Under the pieces are notes generated by a model, which had not been told where the DNA came from, ran no database searches, and saw only the letters and a program-made list of their open reading frames with translations. A stretch of 64,000 nt of DNA from Lachnospiraceae bacterium (GTDB lineage Bacteria; Bacillota; Clostridia; Lachnospirales; Lachnospiraceae): positions 1-64,000 of the forward strand of contig JAGBBM010000134.1 of the NCBI GenBank assembly GCA_017938485.1. The letters are read 5' to 3'. Below, piece by piece: positions 1 through 8,120 of this stretch (position 1 is the stretch's first letter; every line of letters begins with the position of its first letter). A program made the translations under genes and the position numbers.

Positions 1-4
1 CAAC

Positions 5-721
5 ATGCTAAACATAGGAATTTGTGATGACAATCAACAAGATATTAACTTAATAGCTGATGAAATCACCAAGTCTTTATTTGCTGATGAGGATATTCGT
101 ATATTTAGGTATTCTTCTGGAGAAAAGCTTCTTGCAGATATAAAGGAAGATAAGTTTTGTTGTAACTTGCTATATCTGGATATATACATGGAACCAATAG
201 ATGGTATGGCAGTGGCAGATTACATAAGAAACAACAAGCTTGATGTGGATATTATATTTGTCACTAACTCTACGGAACATGTATATAAGGGGTATCTTTA
301 CAAGGCATTTTCTTATATCTTAAAAAACAATTTGATGGAAGATGTTGGCATAGAAACTAAAAGATATTTGCAAGAAATTCAGGATTCGGAGGAATGCATA
401 AATGTGACATCGGATAATGTGGCAAGAAAATTACCGATTTCACAGATTATCTATGTTGAAAGTAGTGGTCGAAAGCTTACCTTGCATATGACGAATGAAG
501 ATGTGAGCTTTTATGCGAAGATGGCGGATATAGAGCCAGTACTGACTGAGAGAGGATTTATAAGAACCCATCAAAGTTATATGATTCGCACAAAAAAGAT
601 TACTGGAATGACTAAAGAAACGGTGTCTATGGGGGACATAGATATTCCAATAAGTAGAAGATATTACAATGAAGTAAGAGATACATTTAACAAAACATCT
701 GTTGAAAGAGGTGAAAAGTAA
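5..721 (+). CDS. LytTR-family response regulator
   Basis: A 238-residue two-domain response regulator, predicted cytoplasmic. Residues 1-120 form a receiver domain: the acidic pair is in ICDDN (residues 6-10) and the likely phospho-acceptor is Asp59 in LYLDIYM. Residues about 130-235 form a LytTR DNA-binding domain (IYVESSGRKLTLH, then a late GFIRTHQSYMI segment), the family that includes AgrA and ComE and binds paired direct repeats. Only four bases precede the ATG, so its promoter and any partner kinase lie outside the window; the MLNIGICDDN start is typical of the family. Its stop overlaps the next start by one base (TAATG), so it is probably the regulator of, and co-transcribed with, the FHA operon that follows. 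That regulatory role is inferred from position. Confidence 0.88.
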   Translation: MLNIGICDDNQQDINLIADEITKSLFADEDIRIFRYSSGEKLLADIKEDKFCCNLLYLDIYMEPIDGMAVADYIRNNKLDVDIIFVTNSTEHVYKGYLYKAFSYILKNNLMEDVGIETKRYLQEIQDSEECINVTSDNVARKLPISQIIYVESSGRKLTLHMTNEDVSFYAKMADIEPVLTERGFIRTHQSYMIRTKKITGMTKETVSMGDIDIPISRRYYNEVRDTFNKTSVERGEK

Positions 722-1089
722 TGCAGACAACAAATACAGGATTTACAGTGACAAGAAGTATCGCTATGAACAGTGAGGTGGCAGGAGCAGTTATAGGAAC
801 TAAAGGTCATTTGCTTGGAAAAATAATTAAGCTTAAAGACAAGCAGGTGCTGGTATTTGGAAGAGATGCTTCTCAATGTGATGTTTTGGTAAAAGGAGAA
901 AAGGTAAGTAGAGTTCATTGCTCCATAAGATATGATGCAAAGAAAAATGAATATATCGTAAGAGATTGTTCCACAAATGGAGTAGTGGTTAATCAAAAGT
1001 ATAAACTTAAAAAAGATGCAGATGTTAGGGTGACTGCAGGAAGCACAGTGTGGCTTGGAAATAGTGAAAATGAGATAACATTAGGCTAA
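721..1089 (+). CDS. Small stand-alone FHA-domain protein
   Basis: A 122-residue soluble protein that is almost entirely one FHA domain, the fold that binds phosphothreonine peptides. Canonical residues are present: Gly47-Arg48 in VFGRD, Ser63-Arg64 and His66 in VSRVHCSI, and the STNG turn at 84-87 followed by Asn91. The first 20 residues form a Thr-rich tail (TTNTGFTVTR). Small FHA proteins with a phosphorylatable N-terminal Thr (GarA, OdhI) act as kinase-controlled switches by binding their own tail. Whether this one does so is an inference from layout. Translation is coupled to the upstream response regulator by a one-base overlap. Confidence 0.85.
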   Translation: MQTTNTGFTVTRSIAMNSEVAGAVIGTKGHLLGKIIKLKDKQVLVFGRDASQCDVLVKGEKVSRVHCSIRYDAKKNEYIVRDCSTNGVVVNQKYKLKKDADVRVTAGSTVWLGNSENEITLG

Positions 1090-1197
1090 AAATTACATAT
1101 ATAGTGTCAAAAGTTACCATCTAAACAATTTAACTATTTTTCATTATAGAATTAACTCAACAAAGAAACAATGGTTCATTTAAAGGAGGTAATTTTT

Positions 1198-2778
1198 ATG
1201 AGAAAGAGAAATAGTTTTAAGAAGGTAGTAAGTAGATTTTTAGTGGCTGTTATGGCAGTGAATCTTATGGCAACAAGCGGGATTGGTATGATTGAGTCAA
1301 AGGCAGCAGGAACAGCAAAGAATGCTGTAAACATTGCTTCATCACAGGTTGGATACCATGAGAAAGCATCTTATAGCAACTTAGATGACTTTACTGCAAA
1401 TAGTGGTTCTGGAAATTATAACAAGTATGCAAGAGACATAGGAATTGCAAATGGTCAACCATGGTGTGCAACTTTTGTATGGTGGTGCATGAGAAGTGCA
1501 GAAGTATCAACAGATGCTTATCCACAGAGTGCATATGTTCCAACAATTAAGAATTGGTTCAATGCAAGAGGCTTATATAGAGTACGTGGAACATATATAC
1601 CAAAGTCAGGTGATTACATCATGTTTGGTGATGCATCACATGTAGGTATAGTTGAATCTGTATCAGGAAATTATGTGAATACAATTGAAGGAAATAGCAG
1701 TGATAGCGTAATTAGAAGAACATATTCCCTTGATAGTTCATATATCCTTGGCTATGGAATTGTAAATTATGTGATTGATGATGTAGCTCCTGTTTTATCA
1801 GATATTGTTATATCAGATATATCAGAAACTGGATACACAATAACTTGCAAGGTGGAAGATGAGTACGGTATCGATTATGTGGCATTTCCAACATGGACAA
1901 TAGCTAACGATCAGGATGATTTGGACAAGAATTGGTTTGTTCCTACAGGAAAAAGTTTTGGACAGATAAATGGTAATATTGCAACTTTCAGAGTAAATGC
2001 TTCAGATCATAATAATGAGTTGGGACAGTATACAACACATATATATGTATACGATAAGAGTGGAAATGTAACCTTATATACTGATATATTACTTGAACTC
2101 AAAGAAGATGAGGAAATCGAATCAGCCATTGAAGAAGCAACAGATGAGGATTTAATCAATGAGTTGGTTGAGGCTGTAACTGAAGAAGAAACAATAGAAG
2201 AGGTAACAACTGAGGAAGTTATAGAAGAAGTTGTAGAAGAAGTAACAGAAGAAGCAACAACAGAAGAAGTTATTGAAGAAGAGGTAACAGAAGAAGTAGT
2301 AACAGAAGAAGAGGTAATAGAAGAAGTAACAACAGAGGAAGTTACTGAAGAAGTTGCCTGCGAAGAGGATGCTGAAAATGTTTCTATAGAAGTTAGTCTG
2401 GATAATAGCACTACAAATGTAGATGCCAGCGAAAATACATATACTACAAATAACACTTACAATCAGGAAGTTGTTTACAATTACGAGGGCTCAAATACAG
2501 AAACTGTAATTTATGTTGATAATGAGGATGTAAAAGAAACTACTGAAAATGAGATGATGAAACTCTTATGTGACATAATAGAAAAGGTTGCGAAAATGAA
2601 TTTATCAAATTATGTTCCAGAGGATTTTAGTGTAGATGAGCTACTTGATGTGGAGATGACAAATCCAGAGTGTGATGAGGTAGAAGATGTAAATAAGATA
2701 CCAGAGGAAGATAATTCAGTTACTATAACAACAACCATCAATGGAAAAGAGTATGATATTACATTGAAATTACAATAA
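1198..2778 (+). CDS. Secreted CHAP-domain peptidoglycan hydrolase with Glu-rich repeat region
   Basis: A 526-residue exported protein. ATG at 1198 is preferred over ATG 1171 because AAAGGAGG (1182-1189) lies just upstream of it. Residues 1-37 are a signal peptide (KKVVSRFLVAVMAVNLM, cleavage near SKAAG). Residues about 40-185 resemble a CHAP amidase/endopeptidase: Cys90 in QPWCATFVWWC, His148 in ASHVGIVESV, and TIEGN after it. Residues about 190-300 look like a GBS Bsp-like repeat (DKSGN). Then comes a low-complexity stretch of TEEV/IEEV/EVTEE repeats, likely an extended acidic spacer, and a C-terminal region of unknown function. It presumably cuts cell-wall peptides. It is the only clearly secreted enzyme in the FHA operon and could be a client of, or wall-opener for, its transporter. 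Confidence 0.8.
   Translation: MRKRNSFKKVVSRFLVAVMAVNLMATSGIGMIESKAAGTAKNAVNIASSQVGYHEKASYSNLDDFTANSGSGNYNKYARDIGIANGQPWCATFVWWCMRSAEVSTDAYPQSAYVPTIKNWFNARGLYRVRGTYIPKSGDYIMFGDASHVGIVESVSGNYVNTIEGNSSDSVIRRTYSLDSSYILGYGIVNYVIDDVAPVLSDIVISDISETGYTITCKVEDEYGIDYVAFPTWTIANDQDDLDKNWFVPTGKSFGQINGNIATFRVNASDHNNELGQYTTHIYVYDKSGNVTLYTDILLELKEDEEIESAIEEATDEDLINELVEAVTEEETIEEVTTEEVIEEVVEEVTEEATTEEVIEEEVTEEVVTEEEVIEEVTTEEVTEEVACEEDAENVSIEVSLDNSTTNVDASENTYTTNNTYNQEVVYNYEGSNTETVIYVDNEDVKETTENEMMKLLCDIIEKVAKMNLSNYVPEDFSVDELLDVEMTNPECDEVEDVNKIPEEDNSVTITTTINGKEYDITLKLQ
2140..2370 (+). repeat. Purine-rich imperfect repeat encoding (T/I)EEV units
   Basis: Degenerate GAAGAAGTAACAGAAGAA-like units run through the middle of the CHAP gene and encode about 70 residues made almost only of Glu, Thr, Val and Ile. 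The strand is strongly purine-biased, and this produces a long spurious Thr/Ser-rich reading frame on the opposite strand. Such a tract can vary in copy number between strains. Boundaries are approximate. Confidence 0.75.
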
Positions 2779-2788
2779 GTAAACTATA

Positions 2789-2813
2789 GGGACTGTCAAA
2801 AAAAGGCAGTCCC
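2789..2813 (+). terminator. Hairpin between the CHAP gene and the next FHA gene
   Basis: Seven-base arms GGGACTG (2789-2795) and CAGTCCC (2807-2813) enclose an A-rich 11-nt loop. No T-run follows, so this is more likely an RNA-processing or partial-termination element within the operon than a full terminator. Confidence 0.45.
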
Positions 2814-2838
2814 ATATGGTGGTTTTAAGGAGGGTATC

Positions 2839-3438
2839 ATGGCAATTGTTCGGTGTGAGCAAGGAATTCATTATTATGATAATGGAAGATTTGACAAATG
2901 TCCCCATTGCGGTATCAGCATAAAGAACTTTAAAAATCATGATAATTCTATTAATGACCAGGTAACTGTTCGTAAGAATGATGTGGATGTGAATGAGTTC
3001 TATGAAACTATTGCAAGAAAAGATAATAGCATTGGCATAGGTGACTTAGATGAAGTGCGAACAGTGGGATATATATCAAGCGTAAAAGGAAATGATTATA
3101 TTACTGGTTGGTTAGTTTGTATAGATGGTCCTGAAAAAGGAAGAGATTATAGGTTACACCATGGATTTAATCGATTGGGTAGGAGCCATGATATGGATAT
3201 TGTGGTAATGGAAGATAGTTACATATCTAGGGATACACATTGTATGTTGGTGTACGATGGAAAACATAATGAATTTTATGCTTCGCCTTCAGTTGGCACT
3301 TTAACATATTTGAATGGCGAGTTACTTGATAAGTCACTTAAGATAAAAGTAGGTGATATCTTGCGAATCGGCGAGAGTGAATTTGAATTTATTCCTTTCT
3401 GTAGAGAAGGCAGAATATGGGACAATAAGGGAGAATAG
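2839..3438 (+). CDS. Zinc-ribbon-like / FHA protein (paralogue 1)
   Basis: A 199-residue soluble protein and the first of three paralogues in this operon. The N-terminus carries a metal-knuckle-like pattern with Cys6 and CPHC (residues 21-24) in the layout C-x-x-G-x-x-Y-D...F-x-x-CPHC. A variable linker follows, with QVTVRK (Thr43) and DEVRTVGY (Thr75). The C-terminal FHA domain begins at GWLVCI (residue 90) and keeps Gly114-Arg115 and Ser130-Arg131...His134. The linker threonines are candidate phospho-sites for the operon kinase (inference). SD AAGGAGGG lies 6-7 nt before the ATG. The next gene starts five bases after its stop. Confidence 0.8.
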   Translation: MAIVRCEQGIHYYDNGRFDKCPHCGISIKNFKNHDNSINDQVTVRKNDVDVNEFYETIARKDNSIGIGDLDEVRTVGYISSVKGNDYITGWLVCIDGPEKGRDYRLHHGFNRLGRSHDMDIVVMEDSYISRDTHCMLVYDGKHNEFYASPSVGTLTYLNGELLDKSLKIKVGDILRIGESEFEFIPFCREGRIWDNKGE

Positions 3439-3442
3439 ACAT

Positions 3443-5317
3443 ATGATATTCAGGAAAATCAAGACAAAAATATTAATGAGCTTTATGGCAGGATGTATTT
3501 TATTATCAGGAAATAACGCCCATGCTGAGGTAATTACTGGTTCAGATGCCCATCCGGAAGAACCGACTACATCTGAAGAAATTGTATATCAGGAAGAAGA
3601 AATAACAAATCCTAGGGATGATTATAATACGGTTTCTTTAGACGAGGAGGATGGGAGAATTGAGCAACTTCAGGCGATAATGCCTAATGTCAGAGCCTAT
3701 TTTTATATGAATGATAGTAGCTATTCTTTGGATGCAGAAAACGTGGTTGCAACATTGGATGGTAAAACATTAAAAACTAGTTATGTAAAGAACTGGGCAC
3801 AGACAGATATGGGTATAAATTATTTCTTTTTAGTGGATATTTCTACATCTATGGATAGCGATAGCTTTGAGGCCGTTAAGGAAGAAATAATAACTTTTGC
3901 AAATAAGCACATGACAGATAAGGATACGATTACAGTATATACAGTGGGAGATATTACAGAATGTATAGTAGACAGCGTTACCTATGAAGACAAGGATATA
4001 ATAGAAGAATTTGTTAGTGAATTACAGTGTGATAATAACAATACATATCTTGATGATGCAATTTTACAGGTGGTTAAGGATATTAAAAAAGAAAGGGAAA
4101 CTTTTGGAGAAGAGTTTCCAAATAATCGTGATGTGGTTATCGCCTTTACAGATGGAGTTAATGAATCTCTAATGGGTACAAGTTCTTCTGAAGCCGAAAA
4201 TGCTTTATATGATGAGGGAGTTGCTCTTTATGGCTTGTTAGTTCCAAATGATTCTTACAGTCAGGCAGAAAGCACACAGAAATTTGAGGAGATTTCAAGG
4301 GCATCTGGTGGAGACATATTATATTTTGAAAGTGATGATTTGGCGGAACAACTTGATCTTTTAGTAGATGATTTGAATTCTGTTTATGTGGCTGAGTTTG
4401 TGTCAGATTCAAATACAAAGGATTACAATTCACATACATTTTCTATGGGATTTTATGTGGACGATGTAGAAAAATATTATGAGTATAAACCATATAGTGT
4501 TAAGTTGACAAGAAATATTAAGGATACAGTTAATCCTCAGATTACAGAAATTGCAAAGGTAAATGATAACACAATTGAAATAAAATTTAGTGAACAGGTT
4601 GTAGGTGCTGATAATGTGTCTGCTTATATTATTAGTAAAGAGGATACAAATATAATTGTAGCAAATGTATCTTATGATGCTTTGAATTATGTGGCAACTG
4701 TAAGTACAACAGATGTTCTTTACAAAGGACACTACATAGTAACAATCGAAAATGTAACTGATAATTCCATGGAGAAGAATATTCTTGATAACAATTCTAT
4801 GGAAGTGGATTTTGATGGTAGAGAATATAAAGAAAAAATCAACTTTCTTGAGCGTTTCTGGTGGCTTATATTACTAGCTTTTGTGTTAATTATTGTAATT
4901 ATTCTTATTATAGTTTTGCATGTTATAAAGAAGAATAAAGGTGTTGTTGTAATTGATGATAAAGCAGTTTTAGCATCTAAAACAGATGTTAAACAACATG
5001 TAATCATAGAGCAGGAAAAGGGACAGCCAATTACATTATATCTTCATTCTGGTGAAAAGATGATAAAGAAAATAGAAACAAAGGTTAATGGTAGTATTAT
5101 AATTGGTCGTTCTGATTTGTGTGATATATATATTGATGATGCAATGATGTCAAGGCAACATTTTGCCATAGAGTTTGATGGTGAAAGCTTCTATGTACAG
5201 GATTTGGATACAACAAATGGAACAGTATTAAATGGTGTAAAGATGAAGCATAAAAGACGACTTGAAGCTGGAGACAAGATTACAGCAGGGTCATTGGATA
5301 TTGTGGTTAGGTGGTGA
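3443..5317 (+). CDS. Membrane-anchored VWA-domain protein with cytosolic FHA domain
   Basis: A 624-residue protein starting at ATG 3443, behind AGGGAGAA; an in-frame start at 3353 would overlap the previous gene. Residues 1-28 are a signal peptide (ILMSFMAGCILLSG...AHA). The extracytoplasmic part holds a von Willebrand A domain with a complete-looking MIDAS: Asp132-x-Ser134-x-Ser136 in VDISTSMDS, and IAFTDGVN later. An Ig-like segment (SEQVVGADNVSAY) may follow. One transmembrane helix lies at about 468-492 (WWLILLAFVLIIVIILIIVL), then a cytosolic FHA domain at about 545-624 with IIIGRSD, MMSRQHF and DTTNGTVLNG. The topology suits a surface ligand- or metal-sensing module that brings phosphorylated partners to the membrane. 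The ligand is unknown. Confidence 0.85.
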   Translation: MIFRKIKTKILMSFMAGCILLSGNNAHAEVITGSDAHPEEPTTSEEIVYQEEEITNPRDDYNTVSLDEEDGRIEQLQAIMPNVRAYFYMNDSSYSLDAENVVATLDGKTLKTSYVKNWAQTDMGINYFFLVDISTSMDSDSFEAVKEEIITFANKHMTDKDTITVYTVGDITECIVDSVTYEDKDIIEEFVSELQCDNNNTYLDDAILQVVKDIKKERETFGEEFPNNRDVVIAFTDGVNESLMGTSSSEAENALYDEGVALYGLLVPNDSYSQAESTQKFEEISRASGGDILYFESDDLAEQLDLLVDDLNSVYVAEFVSDSNTKDYNSHTFSMGFYVDDVEKYYEYKPYSVKLTRNIKDTVNPQITEIAKVNDNTIEIKFSEQVVGADNVSAYIISKEDTNIIVANVSYDALNYVATVSTTDVLYKGHYIVTIENVTDNSMEKNILDNNSMEVDFDGREYKEKINFLERFWWLILLAFVLIIVIILIIVLHVIKKNKGVVVIDDKAVLASKTDVKQHVIIEQEKGQPITLYLHSGEKMIKKIETKVNGSIIIGRSDLCDIYIDDAMMSRQHFAIEFDGESFYVQDLDTTNGTVLNGVKMKHKRRLEAGDKITAGSLDIVVRW

Positions 5318-5323
5318 TGACTT

Positions 5324-6544
5324 ATGACCCAAAACACAGTGGAACTAAATGAAGGAACTATGCTAGCTGGTAGATACAATATAGAAAAGGTGATTGGAGC
5401 CGGTGGCTTTGGAACCACATATAAAGCATATGACAAAAACGAAAAAAGATTATGTGCTATAAAAGAGTTTATGCCTAAGGGAATAGTTATAAGACTTGAT
5501 GACGGTAAGACAATAGCTCCTGTATCTTCTTCAAAAAATCAACTTTTTGAACATGGTAAGGATAGATTTTTAGAGGAGGCAGAAATTCTTCAACGATTAA
5601 ATAAAGTAAGAGCAGTAGTGTCTGTTTATGACTTTTTTCAGGAAAATGGAACCTGTTATTTTGTAATGGAGTTTCTAGAAGGGGTTACCTTGGGAAGCTT
5701 GACAAAGCAAAAGGGTGGAAAATTACCATACAATATAGTAGCTGATGTAGTGGAAAAAGTAGGAAAAGCATTAATTCAGGTACATAATTATAATATTTTT
5801 CACCGTGATATAAGCCCAGATAACATATTTGTGACTACTCAAGGGGAGATAAAGCTAATTGATTTCGGTAATGCAAAAAATCTAATCAGAAATGATGGGG
5901 AGAATCTGTCAGTTGTTTTAAAACCAGGTTTTGCACCACCAGAGCAATATTCTTCAAGTGGAAAACAAGGTACGTTTACCGATGTGTATTCACTGGCAAG
6001 TACAGTTTATTATGTACTGTCGGGGAAGAAGGTACCTGATGCATTAGATAGATGTGGTTCCAATGGATATGTACCACTTACTGAATTTGGGGTGCCAGAG
6101 TATGTTTCTGATGCGGTTGATGCCGCCTTAAGATTAAGGTATAAGGACAGGACTCAGACTATAGATGAGTTTTTAATCCAGATGAAATTGCTTGAGAATA
6201 ATACTGTTGTAACAAATAGAGAGTATGTTCCGTATATTGATGGTTTGTCGGGCATATTGGCTGGGAAAAAATATACATTGCCAGTTAATACAACTATATC
6301 ATTTGGTAGATTGCAAGGTGTGGTTACTATTCCTATCAATAATGAACACATTAGTAAAAAACATTGCGAAATTTTTTATGATGACATTAGTGAAAAATTT
6401 TATGTGGTGGATGGTTCCACTAATGGAACCTTTGTCAATGGAGAAAAATTAAAACGTGGAGAAATATATGCATTTAAACCAGATTTTATATTAGGTCTTG
6501 GAAGCGAGTGCTTCATGAAGGTAGGTGTTAGAAGTGACAGATGA
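5324..6544 (+). CDS. Soluble Ser/Thr protein kinase with C-terminal FHA domain
   Basis: A 406-residue Hanks-type kinase. Glycine-rich loop GAGGFG (25-30), ATP-anchoring Lys47 (AIKEF), catalytic loop HRDISPDN (His160-Asp162, Asn167), DFG as IDFGNAK (Asp180), and a PPEQY motif in place of APE at the P+1 end. Residues about 310-406 form an FHA domain (ISFGRLQ, HISKKHCEI, GSTNGTFVNG). No transmembrane helix or PASTA repeat is present, unlike PrkC/PknB, so recruitment probably depends on FHA contacts with operon partners. It should phosphorylate Thr residues that the neighbouring FHA domains read. Its stop overlaps the phosphatase gene by 11 bases, so opposing activities are made together. Confidence 0.92.
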   Translation: MTQNTVELNEGTMLAGRYNIEKVIGAGGFGTTYKAYDKNEKRLCAIKEFMPKGIVIRLDDGKTIAPVSSSKNQLFEHGKDRFLEEAEILQRLNKVRAVVSVYDFFQENGTCYFVMEFLEGVTLGSLTKQKGGKLPYNIVADVVEKVGKALIQVHNYNIFHRDISPDNIFVTTQGEIKLIDFGNAKNLIRNDGENLSVVLKPGFAPPEQYSSSGKQGTFTDVYSLASTVYYVLSGKKVPDALDRCGSNGYVPLTEFGVPEYVSDAVDAALRLRYKDRTQTIDEFLIQMKLLENNTVVTNREYVPYIDGLSGILAGKKYTLPVNTTISFGRLQGVVTIPINNEHISKKHCEIFYDDISEKFYVVDGSTNGTFVNGEKLKRGEIYAFKPDFILGLGSECFMKVGVRSDR

Positions 6545-7382
6545 GGCAAAAAAACAACAGGATATAGTTACTGTTAGAATGGAACAAGATATAGACTTAG
6601 AAGGTTGTATTCCAGATGATGTAGCATTGAAGATTAACATGGGAGTGTCAAGCATCCTTGGCACGAGAAAAAATCAACAGGATACTGTGTTTGGATATAA
6701 CGAAAATGGTAAGACCATAGCTATTGTATGTGACGGAATGGGTGGGATGAATGGCGGTGAGATAGCCAGTCAGACAGCGGCTCAGATTTTAGCAGAAGAT
6801 TTTTTTAACAAAGAACCTGATGTATGTATTCCGGATTTTTTTAGAGAGGAAGCATATAAAATGGACGAAGCGGTAAGTGCGCTAAAGAACGAGGATGGCA
6901 ATCCCTTAAATGGCGGTACTACAGTTGTTGCTGTAGTTGTAGAAAACAGTGACTTATACTGGCTTTCGGTTGGTGATAGCAAAATATATATCATTAGGGG
7001 AGAAGAAATTATCGGTGTTAATAGAGAACACAATTATCGTCTTATTTTGGATAATAAGTTGGAAAATGGTCTTATTAGTGAGGAAGAGTATAAGGCTGAT
7101 GAGGGTCAGGCAGAAGCCTTAGTAAGCTATATTGGAATAGGTAATTTGAATCTAATGGATATAAATGCAACCCCATTTAAGATGCAGGAAGACGATATAG
7201 TTCTTCTTTGCAGTGACGGTTTGTATAAAAGGCTTTCTGATGAAGAAATAAGAGAAATAGTAATGCTAGAGGAACCAGACATGGAGCGAGCTGCAAAGAG
7301 ACTTACGGACGTTGTTATGATGAGAACAAAAAGTGCTCAGGATAATACTTCGTTGGTGCTACTTCAATATTCTAAGCACTAA
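6534..7382 (+). CDS. PP2C-family protein phosphatase
   Basis: A PP2C/PPM Ser/Thr phosphatase of about 282 residues. Metal-binding motifs are RKNQQD, VCDGMGG, SVGDSK, LCSDGLY and the terminal QDNTSLV, the set found in PrpC/Stp phosphatases. The start is a GTG; 6534 (after TAGGTG at 6522-6527) is preferred, with GTG 6525 as the alternative. Both overlap the kinase gene, giving a translationally coupled kinase/phosphatase pair. It is cytoplasmic and probably reverses phosphorylation by the upstream kinase. The glutamine-for-glutamate change in the first motif (NQQD versus the usual NED) is worth noting but is seen in some bacterial homologues. Confidence 0.9.
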   Translation: MTDEAKKQQDIVTVRMEQDIDLEGCIPDDVALKINMGVSSILGTRKNQQDTVFGYNENGKTIAIVCDGMGGMNGGEIASQTAAQILAEDFFNKEPDVCIPDFFREEAYKMDEAVSALKNEDGNPLNGGTTVVAVVVENSDLYWLSVGDSKIYIIRGEEIIGVNREHNYRLILDNKLENGLISEEEYKADEGQAEALVSYIGIGNLNLMDINATPFKMQEDDIVLLCSDGLYKRLSDEEIREIVMLEEPDMERAAKRLTDVVMMRTKSAQDNTSLVLLQYSKH

Positions 7383-7419
7383 TGTATATTATATATTTTT
7401 TATTAAGGAGGAAATATTA

Positions 7420-8106
7420 ATGAATTTAAAAAGATGTGAAAAGGGTCATTTTTATGATGTAGATAAGTTTGGGTCATGTCCACATTGTCAGGGAGGTGGA
7501 GCATCAGCAGATGATGATATGAAATCAACAGTTAGATATTCTGCAGATGATTCTCAGGGAGTAACTATTCCTGCAACTGCGGCATATTCAAATACAGCAG
7601 CTGTTGAAGAATTTGTTACAATTCCTAGTGCAGAAGCAAATCAGTCAAAGTCATTAAGCGATTTTGTGAAGAGTGTTAATAATCAGCAGGCTGCTCCTGT
7701 TATGGAAGATGAGAGTGCGACAATAAGATGGAGCCCAGAGAATGTTAAATGTGAGCCTGTAGTAGGTTGGCTTGTGTGTATAAGTGGTGAAGATGCCGGA
7801 AAACATTTTGCATTAAAGAGTGGAAGAAACTTTATTGGAAGAGGAAATAATATGGATGTTGTTCTTGCAAATGACAAGAGCGTATCTAGAGATAAACATG
7901 CAATTATATTGTATGAGCCACGCAAGAGAGAATTTTTAGCACAGCCGGGAGAGTCAAGAGAATTATTCTATGTAAATGATGAAGTTGTGTTGAATACAGA
8001 AAAATTAAAAGCGTACGATAAGCTTTTGATTGGTGCTACCGAGTTGTATTTTGTGCCATTCTGTGGAGAAATATTTGCTTGGGAAGATTTGGAAAAGGAA
8101 AACTAG
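7420..8106 (+). CDS. Zinc-ribbon-like / FHA protein (paralogue 2)
   Basis: A 228-residue soluble protein. ATG 7420 is chosen because AAGGAGG lies just upstream; an earlier in-frame start at 7333 would run through the phosphatase gene. The N-terminus repeats the pattern of the gene at 2839: Cys6, His10, CPHC at 20-23. The Ser/Thr/Ala-rich linker contains two near-identical motifs, STVRYS (Thr37) and ATIRWS (Thr101), the second 11 residues before the FHA domain (GWLVCISG). The FHA domain keeps Gly140-Arg141 and Ser156-Arg157...His160. These linker motifs look like phospho-acceptor sites duplicated in one chain; no phosphorylation is shown here. Confidence 0.82.
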   Translation: MNLKRCEKGHFYDVDKFGSCPHCQGGGASADDDMKSTVRYSADDSQGVTIPATAAYSNTAAVEEFVTIPSAEANQSKSLSDFVKSVNNQQAAPVMEDESATIRWSPENVKCEPVVGWLVCISGEDAGKHFALKSGRNFIGRGNNMDVVLANDKSVSRDKHAIILYEPRKREFLAQPGESRELFYVNDEVVLNTEKLKAYDKLLIGATELYFVPFCGEIFAWEDLEKEN

Positions 8107-8120
8107 ATTGAGGAATTGGT

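Noticed and set aside
2007..2456. Long Thr/Ser-rich reading frame on the minus strand
   Set aside because: It is the antisense of the GAA/GTA-rich repeats of the CHAP gene, with no ribosome-binding site and only low-complexity content.
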